A DNA stretch of 64,000 bases from Rhipicephalus microplus (lineage: Eukaryota; Arthropoda; Arachnida; Ixodida; Ixodidae). Every line of letters starts with the position of its first letter. The stretch's first letter is position 1. This document shows positions 11,411 through 23,989 of the stretch, piece after piece. The position numbers and the translations under genes are program-made. The stretch covers positions 115,946,505 through 116,010,504 of the forward strand of contig NC_134703.1 in NCBI RefSeq assembly GCF_043290135.1. The letters are read 5' to 3'. The notes beneath the pieces were generated by a model that saw only the letters and a program-made list of their open reading frames with translations, did not search any database and had not been told where the DNA came from.

Positions 11411-12135
11411 ATCGTGTTTAAAAATTGGCCCCGTATCTGCATGTTATGTGCAAATGTCGTCGAAAGACGATAGTCTTGCGTGTGGAGAGAGTGAACAAAA
11501 CATTTATTTGATGTTCTGCGCAAGAAAATCGGTGAATGGTATTCCAGAGGCGCTGCGTTAGAGTGCCTCGAGCGTGCAGCGGAGGCGAACGAACACATCA
11601 AGTGACGTCACAGGTGAAACATGAGCGCCATCTGGCAGTTGTTTTTGGAAAACAAAGTGCGTGGCCCTGAGACAGGCGTGCGCGCCCGTCTCAGAGGTGA
11701 TGTGTAGAACTCTAGGCGACGGGTAGGGGCCACCACCACGTCGTCTTAGTAAATTGTTGGAAACACTCGCCTTTCTTTGCAAGCGTTGCATGGTCAGCGC
11801 AGCGTGATAAGCGCTACAGTCCTTAAAATAACTTATGTATGCCTTTTCTAGTAGAAGACAAACATGCATAATATATACGTGTTGTTATGGTGCCACAGAT
11901 ATGCGCAATAATCGCTTTTGAATTCACAATCGCACACGTATGAACGCCCATTCTTGAGCAACATTGGTGAACGCTGCGGATGGTGTCGGCCGTTTGCGGT
12001 TTCGGCTGGTGCTGTTCAGAGTACCCGGTTTGCGGTAACGATGAACAAACAGACAAATGTACAGACAGTTAGACAAGACAGAAAGACCAAAGCTTTTGCG
12101 TCGAAGGTCCCCAAGAAAGGCTTTCGTCTTTAAAA
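11411..12135 (+). repeat. dispersed satellite-like unit, copy 2
   Basis: A near-complete unit. It starts with the conserved GGCCCCGTATCTGCATGTTA block and GACGATAGTCTTGCG, and ends with the GTCGAAGGTCCCCAAGAAAG block at ~12100. Matching units lie at 41686-43372 and 59733-61180. No protein-coding frame is conserved between units. Confidence 0.8.
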
Positions 12136-14480
12136 AATGTTTAGTGGATGCCCCCGCAATGCCTTGCCAGCAAAAGTGAAGCGAGCTATTGCCCTCCAAA
12201 GATGTAGGAAACATGCTCTTTTCTCGTAGTGCCTACTTACAGTTCAAGTGGATTTTATATGTTAGTGTAAATGCTACGTTATTGATATAATAAAGGGCAG
12301 CAGTTACCGACAAATTAAGACACAGAAACGGGTATGTGGGACTGAATCTCCAACAAACTTTGCCTTTATTTAGGGGCTTTTAAAGACAACTAGTAAAACC
12401 TTTTTTAAACCTCTTTGGTTAGAAACGTGCTCAGCTTGAGCGCCACTTATTCAAAGAGCGCTGAGGTTTCGTTTGTTTTCGGAGCATTTGAGTGAGGGTA
12501 AACTTGACCCAGCATAAAACGGCAGAGTTGTCAAGTATATTTCATATGGAGCTTTCACAGTGGAAGCCGCAGGGAGTTGCCGAAGTAAGAAGTCATTCAC
12601 GGATTGACGAAAAGAATTAAAATTCAAAGTGACCCATTGTTTATTGAGATACGAGTCGTTCAATGCATGGAGAATAGTGTTACACATAAAATAAATATTG
12701 TTTCTAAATGCACTGGGGTTGTGCTGTCAACAAGTAGAGTATGAAAAGTGTCTCATCTACAGCAACAATGCATTTAAGAATTGTGACTCGTTATCCGCGA
12801 ATATTCCAGGCGTCTACATTGTGATCCGAAGAGTTCCGTATTCTGTTGCACTAGCAAAAAATTAGCTTGAGAAATATCCGAGCACTAGGAAATTCCGTAA
12901 AAAGTACTGAAATAAAAAATACACATCTGCACTAAATTTCATAAAAGAGGGTGTACTAATAAAGAAATTTGTTTCAGTGGCCACATCACCACCTTATTGT
13001 GCAATCGCAATGGTTGTACCAGTTTTTTACTGCAGTGGCGAGATATGGTCATAGTGCTTGAGGCGGACGCGTTGTTACAGTGCCGCAGTTATGTGAATCA
13101 ATACCGACCAAGCAAACAAAGAGTCTTTGTGAAGCTAAGCAGAAATACCTGAAAGTACACATATATAGGGAAATATAGCCCAAACAAAATTTCAGCTGAT
13201 TTTGACACCTGATATGCCACCTTTCTTATATCCGACACATGGATCATTTGTGCACGTGATTCGACGCAAGACGCATGAATGTTGTTTTTCGGAATGACCT
13301 CAATGTGAACGCCGCCTCTGAAAACTACAATACCGGTGCGACATGTGTCACACAAAGCAAGGATATAACAGCTAGCTTTTTTGTTTACGATCTCGCGTAA
13401 TGGTACATAACGCCGGTGTGACAGAATATGGTCGCCCCGGGAAGCAGAATAATTTTCGTGCTGTTTGTTGTTTTAATGATAATAAAAGAGGGTATACAGA
13501 GCACGTAAAAAAATATACGAGCCATGTACTGATGCCTGTCCAGCCAGCGCGTGTGCCAGATCTAGCAACTGCCCCCTTTCGCTCAAAGTTTGAGGTTACT
13601 GCCCGAAAGACCTCCCTCCCTCCTCTGCAAATGTTTTTTTTTAGAATACTTCACCCGACCAAGAATGGGTGAGGTGTGTTTCCCCTCTGCTTGAGAAGTC
13701 ATACACGGGAGCTTTCTACTCTGAGCGACGTAAATACATGCGCCCTCTTCGAGATGGTGATGAATCATTGGTTTCATTTCTGCATTAGCCATGTTCGTCG
13801 CCAGCGATTGCGCGTTATTATTACTTGCGTGTAGCAAACATTGCGCGTGAAGTTGTTTTGTAAATTTAGAATTCATTCTAGTCGCGATGGCGATGAAAAT
13901 GGCAAGAAACCTGCCGCGAATGCCGGTGTGGCTCCTATAGCGCAATAGAAAACGTATGGGGAAAAGACAGTCTTGTACGGGCCGGACTACTATCAATAAT
14001 AACTATATAGGCGCGTCTAAAAAACGGCGCTACTTTAGACACGGAAAATGGACGCGTGCAATCTGTCCACAAGATCGCGTGCCCACAAAAACACAAAGGG
14101 CACGTGCTGTCTTTATGTGTTTCTGTATCTATGTCTAATGTAGTGCTGTTTTTTTTTAGATGGATCCGAACCAACAAGCTCGCTTCCAAACACTGCCAAT
14201 ATTTTGTGTTTACTTCTCTTGATTTCACCGACGGGCACGCTTATGCAATTGTTCCTCACTCCACTGGATTGATTCCACTACACAAAGATAAACAGACCAC
14301 AAACAATGAAACCACTAAACGCTGGACAGAAGAATTTATCCGCACTCCCACGCAAACATATACAGAGCAAAAGTCATAACGCTTAGAGAACTACAAAAAA
14401 ATCTTGCTAATCACCGGTTCAAATCAAGGAGTGCTATAGAGCGGAAGAAATAAAACATACATGCAAAGCCTGCAACAAGA
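12136..14480. other. intergenic, no recognisable gene
   Basis: Mostly AT-rich. Small frames at 13583-13996 (minus) and 14056-14379 (plus) show no recognisable domain. Confidence 0.4.
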
Positions 14481-14700
14481 ATGCATGCACATGAGACCCC
14501 ATTCTCTAGGACTGCGGTTCACTGGGGCCTGGTATCATACGTGAACACTTCGAAAGGTTCATCAGATCATCGGCTAACGACAATAAAATCCTGGCTGTCC
14601 AGTACGCCCACGACAAAACCAGGAGGCTCGACTTCCCTGTTCCGCCACAGCAATAGCCAGGCTGGCTCAATCATGTCATGTACAGGATAAAAAATGAAGT
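14481..14700 (+). mobile_element. relic of an I-like LINE 3' end
   Basis: Around 14585-14660 the sequence matches in pattern the final codons and 3' end of the LINE at 22320-23985 (AAATCCTGGC, GTCCAG, then a GGAGGCTCGACTT-like block), followed by an A-rich tail. It is short, out of frame in places and clearly dead. Confidence 0.45.
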
Positions 14701-15279
14701 TTGAAGAAGAGAAAGAAGAAGGTTTACTTCCCAATAACGTGTGATAATGAAAGATACAGGTGAATATAAGTGCGTTATCTTCGTTAGTCTGTCTGTTGCG
14801 CTGTTCTTACATTAGTTATGTCGCGAATTCACGCCTACTAGATGAACAACTAGACACTCACCCAGCATGGTTGTGTTTAGTTGTTACAGTGTAAGAAGAA
14901 ATGTAAGCTCCACCCACAGCGGTCACCAGCCCACCCATGCAGAATTTGCATTATTTTTTTTAGAGAATTGCTGTTGTGACATCGGGCGGATTTCGCGGGC
15001 ATATCACTTGCCCGTACAGGCTAGTGGTCATTTTGCTAGTTTTCGGTCAAAAACATTACTTCATGGCAAATTTCATCCAAATTACGACTTGACTGCCCTG
15101 CGAAACGTACCGTTTTGGCAAGAAAACAAACTTTTTTTTTATGATATGCGTCGTATTTGTATTACCAGCGAAAATAATCTCACGGTCAGAAAGAAAATCG
15201 CTAATCATTGCTCTGTTGCACAGATGAATGACAGGTGTGCTGCAGTATTGGAGGTGGAGAATTTACTTATTTTTAGGTT
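14701..15279. other. no recognisable gene; one 148-codon frame
   Basis: A plus-strand frame runs from 14867 to 15313, but its composition and lack of any recognisable motif or splice context do not support coding. Its 3' end overlaps a SINE. Confidence 0.35.
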
Positions 15280-15490
15280 GCAACGAACTATAGTGACTTC
15301 GGTGCTTCATTGATGACCTGCAGGTTGTGGGATCGAATTCCGGCCCTGGTGACCGCATTTTATATGGAAGCGAAATAGCTTGAAGCCCATGAACTTGCAT
15401 GTAGGTGCACTTTAAATAACCTCATGTGGGCGAAATTCCTGAAGCCCTCCACTACAACAATTCTCATACTCATATGGTAATTTTCGAATG
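15280..15490 (+). repeat. diverged Ruka-like SINE, plus orientation
   Basis: Contains a B-box-like GGGATCGAATTCC and then the SINE body in order: a ...GTGCAC block, a GGGCGAAATTCCTGAAGCCCTCC-like block, and a CTCATACTCATATGGT end. The same order, less diverged, is seen in the SINEs at 34769, 42383, 56184 and 61343 on the other strand. An old copy. Confidence 0.7.
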
Positions 15491-15534
15491 TTAACATCGA
15501 ATTACCAAATTTTAAGAGACGTCATAAATGACAG

Positions 15535-15610
15535 CTGCGGCTAGGTTCAAACTTGTGACCTTTGGGTTTGCAGCCGAGAACCCAAACCACTTTACTACCG
15601 ATGCGGACAG
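15535..15610 (-). repeat. tRNA-like SINE head, truncated
   Basis: On the minus strand: A-box-like GGTAGTAAAGTGG and B-box-like GTTTGAACC, separated by the GGCTGCAAACCC region typical of the SINE family here. The body is not recognisable downstream. Confidence 0.5.
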
Positions 15611-16440
15611 ACCGCTAGCGAAAGATCTCCGGGGCACGTGTTCAGACCTCCACTCTATAGAGAGATCCGGGTCGCTGAAAATATTTTACCAGACAAGCAG
15701 TAGCTGCCAAATCTCATTTCACTGCCTGCGAAGCTGCACGGTCATGATGCGTTTAACGCAGTTGTTTTAGATATTTGACGTTACTCAGCGTCAGACCAAA
15801 TTAGACAATGTACTTCATGGTGAGCACTTCTTATTTTACCTAAAATAATAATGAACTACCATGACGACACTTGAGCTTCGCTTTAAAATTAAAACGCGGC
15901 AGCGTAATGAAACAATTCTTGTATTGCCTTCCCAATCGCTAAGCTTGTCTTTGCTTGTCTGTGAGTACCTAAATAATGTCGCACCAGAAGCCGACGTGCA
16001 TACGCCCTCCGGCTCCTGTATCTATCCGTGCAGAACGACGAATAATGATGCAGTGATGTCATTCAAAAGCATATTGTGACGTTGCCAGTTGGATCGGTGG
16101 GGTAGCATGGAAAATACAAACGAGTGACTCCGTAAAAGCGCGCCTGTGGGCCCTTTGCGCCATCATACAGGTAATCTTCAAACCTCTGCCACGCCGAAAA
16201 AACTCCGAGTTGGGCGTATTTGAATCTACTCTGAACTTTCGCTCATGGACTGCGCTCATGTTTCGTTTGCAACCGAGGACGCCCCCTCCGACACTGGAAG
16301 CGCTGCGAAACATTGAATCGGTCGCGTTGAAATAACGACTGATGTTTCTAGCGCTATGCAACGCTCGAGTTAATGCCGAGTTCAATCACTACAACCCGAG
16401 AATGTGATATCGTACGCATTATAAATAGACACGAAGACGT
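15611..16440. other. intergenic, no recognisable gene
   Basis: No convincing frame or repeat seen. Confidence 0.4.
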
Positions 16441-17640
16441 TACCTTTTATTGATCCGCGCGCGATTAGTCCATGTATTAGCCATGACGAGCGCAGTGACG
16501 TTATCTGAAAAGTCACGTGCGTTTCGATGGAACGAAACACCTCCTTGCTTTACATATAATTTTTTAATGCGAATGCATGCTATGTCAGGCATCCGTCGGT
16601 ATCCGTCCACCGCCCTCTCCCAGAGCAACAGCTGCGGGCGCGTGTACTTATCCTCGTCCCTAGCAACCGGAGCATGTAGTGTGAGAGAGTGTAGGAGAGG
16701 GCCGGAGCAGTGCTTAACCACTCCTCATCTCGCCGTTCACTACCTCTCCTTCCTGGGCCCCACTTTTCCGTCCGCTCGCGCCTCTCTCGACCAATCGCTG
16801 GCTGGGCGCCTCTCAACAACAACCCGAAAGGTGTGCTAGAGACACCGCTGCGAAACGCCAACGCCAAGCCAAGAACAAAATTTGTTTTGTTCACTTCATA
16901 GTATTTTTAAGCGTGCACGCTAGCTACTAGAGCTGGAAATGCATAACGTTTTTCTCGTGATAGAAAAACGCAGCGCGTGGCGGCAACGTGTAAGAAAAAA
17001 AAAAGAAAACATCATTATTTCATCGCTGAGTTCTCACGTGTGCCATTATGAACGCTATGCAATGCATTCGCATTTTTTTACGGTTCCTTTCGGGCGGTGG
17101 GGGCATTTTTTTAAATGAGCGCAAGATGGCGCCACTGTGCCACGACCCTCTGCGCACTCCAAATAAGCACGGAGGTGTCCTGTTCTACTGATTTGATCAT
17201 TGGCTCCTGAGAAAGAATACAGCCTACCAAGTCATGGGTGAGCATAGCTGCACTCATGGCTGAGCCCGATAATCACCAACTGGTCTACAGATTAGCCTTT
17301 GTGAAAGAAGGTAGCCAACCAACCTGCTGTTTGGAACCCGCCTCTTCGGGTTCGTCCCCCGCTTCATCTTCGCGTTGCGTGGGTGGGGCAGCGGGCGGGG
17401 CAGCGGGTGGGGCAGCTTCTGCTGACATGGCTGACGTCCGACCCAGGCGAACTGCGTGCGCTCCGTGCGCTGCGTGCCAACTGTTCTCTTCCTCCGTTAA
17501 TGGCGCCTACCCACCACGGCTTATAAGTGAAGAAGACGAAGTCCAACGGGAATGGCGATTCAGTGGAAGAAAGAAACGATTACGTGAGAATTTTTCACAC
17601 ATTGGAAATCTGATATTTCTAGGCACTGGTTGATTTGCAG
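16440..17640. other. GC-rich island, possible promoter or 5' exon, unassigned
   Basis: GC content rises sharply at about 16580-16860 and 17330-17480, in contrast to the flanks. A 131-codon plus frame starts at 17238 and includes three near-identical 12-bp GGGCAGCGGGYG units at ~17385-17420. The motif AATGCATTCGCATT, or its complement, occurs near 16567 and 17055 and again near 30205, which suggests that part of this is a dispersed repeat. I cannot assign a gene. Confidence 0.35.
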
Positions 17641-18059
17641 TTAGTCCTGCGTCGCGCAGCAAGTCTTCTGTTCTGTTCTGTTTTGAGTGTTTTGCTGTAA
17701 AGAGGTTGAGGTGCATATTGCCTCGGCTACTCCATATCACGAAGCTCTGCAGCGGAAAAAAAAGAATAATACAGAGCGGTACCCAAAAATTAACAATGAG
17801 AAAAAAAACATAATAGCACACTCAAACTAGTTTAAGTATCCTGCCAAGACGCAGTTTTCTTACAGCAGTTTACACAGCCATAAAGTGTTTACACGCACAA
17901 CTTCCTTTTATACTATACTGTCAGTATATGCATCAACACATTTTATATATATCCGTCTCTGGCTGTCTATCATAGGCGCTAGTACAGTCCGGTCTCCACT
18001 AAAAAGGCTGTCAGAAAGATTATTGCCTTTTTTTGGAGAGGCATCTCAGGCCGCGGTCC
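17641..18059. other. intergenic, nothing recognised
   Basis: AT-rich sequence between the GC-rich island and the 3' end of the minus-strand LINE. Confidence 0.4.
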
Positions 18060-18070
18060 AAGTAGTTTCT

Positions 18071-18855
18071 TTATTGTGAGTGCCGTCTGTCCAAACTTGG
18101 TAATTTGTTTTTTAACTTTTCTCTTTCATTCGCGTATTTAACGCACTCCAAAAGAATATGGTGACCATTTTTTTCTGCATGACCACAATAATATTCCGGT
18201 GAGTTGGATCGATGTATCTTGTGCAGGAAGCTGTTTGTGTATGCTACTTCCAATCGAAGACGGTGGATTAATGTCTCTAGGTGTCGTGGTAGGTCTGTAG
18301 CCATGGAAAATTTTCTGTGTGGATCAACTTCATAAAGTACCGTTTCCTTTGATTTAGGGCTCTCGAACCACTTCTCCATCGAACATTGGTTAGCTCCTTG
18401 CGTTATAAAATGTCGAATATCCGCCCCAGACATAGGGATTGCGCAATCCCGTCCTTCCTTCAATGCTTTCTTCGCGAGGCTATCAGCCTCTTCATTTCCC
18501 TTTATTCCAATGTGGCTGGGCATTCATTGGAATACGATGTTGTGACCCTGCGATGAGGCATATTCCGCAGTTTCTGTAATACATTATGCTATTTCACCAT
18601 TTTTGTAAAATTATCTCGCATTTTTGATTAGCTGAAGAGCAGGTTTGCTATCCGTGCATATCACCCACTTTCGTGACTCAGGATTCTTGTAGATAAGCTT
18701 AACTGCTTCGAAGATAGCCACCAGTTCTGCTGTCGTCGATGAAGATTTGTGCGATAATTTGTACATTCTCTTTTTCTGAATTCTGGGTATAAAGATCGCA
18801 CAGGCTGACGCTTCTTCAGTGCATGATCTATCTGTATATATCTTCGTTTTTTCAT
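18071..18855 (-). pseudogene. LINE RNase H domain and Cys/His C-terminus
   Basis: RNase H motifs: YTDRSC (first Asp), TAELVAIFEAV (Glu), VICTDSKPAL (Asp) and PSHIGIKGNEEADSLAKKA (last Asp). A TGA (18524-18526) replaces the conserved Trp just before the PSHIG motif. After the domain, a CGH...HH...EC cluster near 18190-18130 resembles the zinc-knuckle tail of I-clade elements. Confidence 0.85.
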
Positions 18856-19476
18856 TATGCATTATATGAAACTGATGATGTACCACCCGTGCCGCCTCTA
18901 GCGGTGCCATGTCTGCTTTCTTCTCTATGCCGTCTATTTCACAGATAACGTTGAGAAGTGGCAGCGTCCAAGGTGGTTTTGAAGGTTTCCATCGTTTACA
19001 TTCTGGTACTACTGCTTGAAATGATGATATAGTATCCTGTAGTCTCGTTGCCGTCCTTTGTGTTAGTGCACCAGATAAAGAATGACTTTCATGTTGGGTG
19101 AAAATTCTAAATAAATTTTGAGATGTTTCTTTAGTTCGGAGTACTGCCAAGGGTGGCTGTCAAACCTCTGCATACACTAAAGCACTCGAAGTTAGCTGTG
19201 GCGACCCCAGACATACCCTCAAGCTCCTTGCCAATAACAAGTGATGTCTCCCTTCGGTGGAGGCTGGAAATCCGTGCAGCCGAGGCAGTGAGTAACTTAC
19301 GATGAGGCGTATCCAGGCAACATGTAGGGCTAATAATGACTGTAGTACAACCCCATTTCATCCCGCTGAGATGCCGGAGGATTCGAATGGCCTGATTCAC
19401 TTTTTGTTAAAGGGACTGGACATGAGGCGACCATGTTAGTCTCCAGTCTAAAATTACTCCCAAGATTGTATGAGTT

Positions 19477-20260
19477 TTAATCATTTGAATAGGCAGGTTC
19501 TGCAGAATAATCTGAAAATCTCCAGTTCTTTTTAATGTAAACAGTATAGTAAGGCTGTTTTACCAGACTCAGTGCCATACCTCTTTTTCTTACAAAACGG
19601 TTTACATAGTCCAATCCGTCTTGTAAAGGTTGTTGTACATTTAAAAACGATGGACCAGACGTCCATATACTTATATTATCAGCATATACTGAACATCTGA
19701 TGTTAGGTGGAAGATTATACGGGAGCTGCGCCATGACTGCATTAAAGAGAGTAGGGCTTAGAACGCTGACCTGTGGTACTCCTTGGTTGGCGACATGTTC
19801 TGACGTTGGGCCCTCCGGCGTAACTACAAAAATTTGTTGGTGCTTCAGGAAGTCAGCGATCCAACACAGTATCTTGCCTTTAAATTCTTGTAAGGCCAGT
19901 CCTTCCAGAACGTGAACGTGACTCACTGTCGTATGCTCGGTGGACATCAAGGAATACAGCGACAGTGATGTTTCCTTGCGATCGTTGGTTTTCCACATCT
20001 GTGAACAAATACAGAATGCAGTCCATTGTGCATCTACCTCTTCTGAAGCCGGCTATGCTTTCTGGTAGTAGTTTTTCGATGTCTTGCCACCATAAAATTC
20101 GTTCATTGATAATTTTTTCAACCACTTTTGAAAAAAACTTGAAAAACTAGCCGGCCTAAACGAGTCCAACTGCATAGGGCTCTTCCCTGGCTTTAGCAAT
20201 GGTACTACTTTTGATACCTTCCAACTTTCCGGAACTTTTTCTTCTTGCCAACTTTTATTG
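19477..20260 (-). pseudogene. LINE reverse transcriptase domain
   Basis: Conserved RT motifs occur in order over three frames: VVPLLKPGKSP and a DSFRPASF-like box (~20200), INERILWW and AGFRRGRCTMDCI (~20100), VAVFLDVHRAYDS with the first catalytic Asp (~19950), NQGVPQVSVLSPTLFN (~19780), and YADNISIW (about 19663-19686). The usual YADD is YADN, which loses a metal-binding aspartate. Confidence 0.85.
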
Positions 20261-20984
20261 CAGATATTTACCAGGTGTAATTTTCATCTCTCGCACAAAT
20301 TAGCAATTGCAGCGTTTGTAACCCTATCTGTTCCTGGTGAACTTGTTCGTTTTACTGAAGACGGCACATATTGGAGCTCCTCTGGCGTGAAGCTGTCATC
20401 CAGATGTGATGAACTGACCGCAGAGAACTTTGTTACAACCACCGAAGCTAATTCTGATGAGGATTTATATTCGCTAGATTGGACGGTCGCTCCATTTCTC
20501 AGTATTAGATCGCAAAATTCTTTGGCAATGACACGTTCGCTAACTCCTCGAGACAGCGCTAGAGCCTGTAGTGGTCTCGAGAGGACTACTGGCTGTAGGA
20601 GGGCACGTACCATGTTCAACAGTTGAGGCGCCGAGGTAAATGGAGAAAGTGAGGCACATAAATCTTGCCACCTTTTGATTGAAAGCTTCTGCAGTTGGTT
20701 ATGCATTGCAGAATGTACTTTCTGTGTAACCTTGAAATCTTATAAATTACCCGACCTGCGATACCTTCTTTCAGATCGGTGTCGTATTGTCCGAAGCCTC
20801 TCATACTCACCGTCAACACTCGAATACCCATCTGGAATGGGTACTGCACGAGTAGCTTTTGTTAAAAAATGTTTTATTTTCGATGCATACGTTTCTGCGT
20901 CATAACGAGGTTCAAGATTTTGTCTCTGTAGTTCTCGAAAGATTACCCACTTTGTAATTATTGTGTGGTTATTTCCCGTTTTCT

Positions 20985-21310
20985 TGAACTTAGGGTGACA
21001 TATGAATATTCGCAAGTGCACTTCCTCTTGTATCAGTGTCTGTAGTCCAGTCTGCTCCAGCCGCTAATTCAGAGAAGCACACAGAGATGCCTAGTACGCG
21101 GCAGTAGTTATGCCTCCATAGAAACGTCGGAGAACCATCATTTAGTATAGCGTAACCATGGTCTTCGCATATCTTTACAATAGCAGATCCCCTTACATTA
21201 CAATGCTCACTACATCACAAGTCATGGTGCGCAATGGAATCACCACATATAATTATGGGATCATGATCATATCTACACACTGCAGCCAACTCTGCATAAG
21301 AAACGTTTGC
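20985..21310 (-). pseudogene. LINE endonuclease domain fragment
   Basis: Minus-strand translation shows the C-terminal APE-type motifs in order: an IICGDS box (family consensus GDFNAHH), an AILNDGSPTF box, and a terminal DTRGSALANIHMS stretch where GSDHxPI is expected. Key residues are substituted and there are in-frame stops, so the nuclease is dead. Confidence 0.7.
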
Positions 21311-21536
21311 TTGAGTGTGCACGTATACAGTCTTCTTTTGTTTTTGCTGTTGTTCGCCTTCCACTGTGGCTCATACCCACGAGTGTGCGAGTCTTCTCTC
21401 GTCTTCTATTTTCTGCAGGCCTGCCAAGCGGCCGACAGGTTTAGACTGGTGGTCCCGACGTGGAAGTTGCCCGCAGAACCCTATAAAATCTAATAAATGT
21501 GAAGTATTTTCTTGCGCGATGGAAGCCCGTTTGTTG

Positions 21537-22251
<715 letters not shown>

Positions 22252-22319
22252 CTTGCGTGAAGGAAAATTAGTATGGGAGAGTAACATGCTTCGACGAATA
22301 TGACGTGCTAGTCAGGACA

Positions 22320-23985
22320 TGAATAATGTTGCTCTCACGTAACGTACATCTGGTGCACCGGCGGTAGTGAAGGGCAAGTGGAAAGTGTCATGCAAGAGGC
22401 GGTAGACGTAATCAAACAGTACCTCCTACCTACCGGACTCAGGTGCTCCCCGCCTAAGTCCAAACTCCTGCTTTACCGAAAAGAAAAGAGGCAGACCCAA
22501 GGGTTGGAAGCCGGTCTCTGAAAGTGACATTCACCTGTTCACTCGTAGCGGCGACCTAATACCCAGGGTCGACACCATCAGAGTCGTGGGTATGCTTATC
22601 GAATCACGTGGTGGCAATGTCACTGCGTTGCGCAAGATCACTGCAAAGACCGACAACGCTTTTCGCTTCCTTCGAAGAGTCACGAACAGATGTCGGGGCC
22701 TCAAGGAAGACAAGCTGCTTCAGCTCATCAACACTTTTGTGCTTTGTTACTTTACTTTACACAGTGGTCATGCACAACATGCTCAGAGCAGAGCGTGGCA
22801 AGCTTAATTCCATCATAAAAATTGTCAAGAGAGCCCTCGGGCTGCCTCTGAGAGCGCATACGGAGGACCTCCTTCGGCTCGGCATACACAACACCATGGA
22901 GCAGATAGCCGAGGCTCCGGAACGAGCCCAGCTAGCTCGGCTTTCTACCACGCTGGCTGGGAGGCGCATACTAGAACTTGGAGTCGCTCCCATCAAGAGT
23001 TTGGCCAGCAACACACAATTACCCCGAGAAATAAGAAAGAAACTCGTCGCCGTTCCAGTGCCCCGCAACGTCCATCCAGTGCACTACGCAGGTCGGCGCA
23101 GGGCAAGAGCGGTGACGATACTTCAGCAAATTTCCAAGAACAAGATCGAGGCAAGCTTCGTAGATGCCACCGAGTACCGAAATGGCAAGGCTTTTGCGGT
23201 TTCCGTTGTGGACACGCCGGGCAAGATCTTCAACTGTGCCTCGATTCGGACGACGGAACCCGAGGTGGCCGAGCAAGTGGCCATTGCACTCGCCATGCAA
23301 GAGGGTTGGAGAGACAGCGTGTACAGCGACTCCAAAGCAGCTGTCAGGGCATTTCAGAAAGGCCGGGTAGCACGGCAAGTAGTTCCTCTTCTGAGAGGTA
23401 CCAGAAACAGTGACAGCGCCACACGCAGCATCTTCTGGTTCCCTGCTCACGTCGGGGCAATTTAGGGGGTTCCTCTGAGCCTTAACGAGTCTGCCCACGA
23501 GGCTGCGCGTGGCTTTACCGACCACGCTGCCCTCGGATCGGGCGACTTTCCTTCTAGACACAGGGACACTTCTAGCACGCACACCGAGATAACGAGATTC
23601 TTTTATTTAGAGAGAAGGCTCTTCCCGCCACCTCATACAAGCTAAACAGAGCACAGGCGGTCACGCTTAGACTCCTGCAAACCAACTCTTACCCTAATCC
23701 TGCGTTCCTGAATAGTATCTATCTGGAAATTTACAAAAATAGTTCTTGCGCAGCTTGTGGCGAAGTTGCTACCTAGCGTGCTCTGGGAGTGCGGGTCGCT
23801 GGGACCGACGTCAACAAGAAAAAGTGGGACACGCTCCTGCGAAGTCCCGTCTTCGAAGATCAAATCCTGGCCGTCCAGCGTGCCCGTGATCGAGCCGGCA
23901 GGCTAGACCTGTCGGTTTCGTCGTGGGAGTTTTGTCGCGTTTAGCCGGGCCAAATAAAGTTAACTCACTCACCCACTCACTCATT
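22320..23985 (+). mobile_element. I-clade-like LINE, 5'-truncated, plus strand
   Basis: Begins inside RT just after the expected YADD position (YIWCTGGSEGQVE at ~22346), runs through the RT thumb, RNase H and C-terminus, and ends with a short 3' UTR, AATAAA at ~23953 and a (CTCACTCAC)n tail to about 23985. 5' truncation plus a simple-repeat tail is typical of target-primed reverse transcription. It belongs to the same broad clade as the minus-strand element at 18060-21310, but the protein sequence is clearly another family. Confidence 0.85.
22340..23465 (+). pseudogene. LINE RT thumb and RNase H remnant
   Basis: The RT thumb covers ~22345-22800, with frame changes near 22470 and 22780. RNase H follows: SFVDATEY (first Asp, ~23157), AEQVAIALAM (Glu), VYSDSKAAVRAF (Asp) and IFWFPAHVG, then a TAG at 23463-23465. 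The last conserved box (NESAHEAARG) is still readable beyond the stop. Only moderately decayed. Confidence 0.8.
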
Positions 23986-23989
23986 CATC

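Larger units (their letters stand above)
18060..21310 (-). mobile_element. I-clade-like LINE, near complete ORF2 but degenerate
   Basis: Read from right to left, the order is APE endonuclease (~21310-20985), linker, reverse transcriptase (~20260-19477), RNase H (~18855-18440) and a Cys/His-rich C-terminus (to 18071), with AATAAA on the minus strand at 18070-18075. The EN-RT-RNase H order is characteristic of the I clade of non-LTR retrotransposons. Many stops and frameshifts break the frame, and the RT box reads YADN instead of YADD. The 5' UTR and ORF1 were not recognised. Confidence 0.85.
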
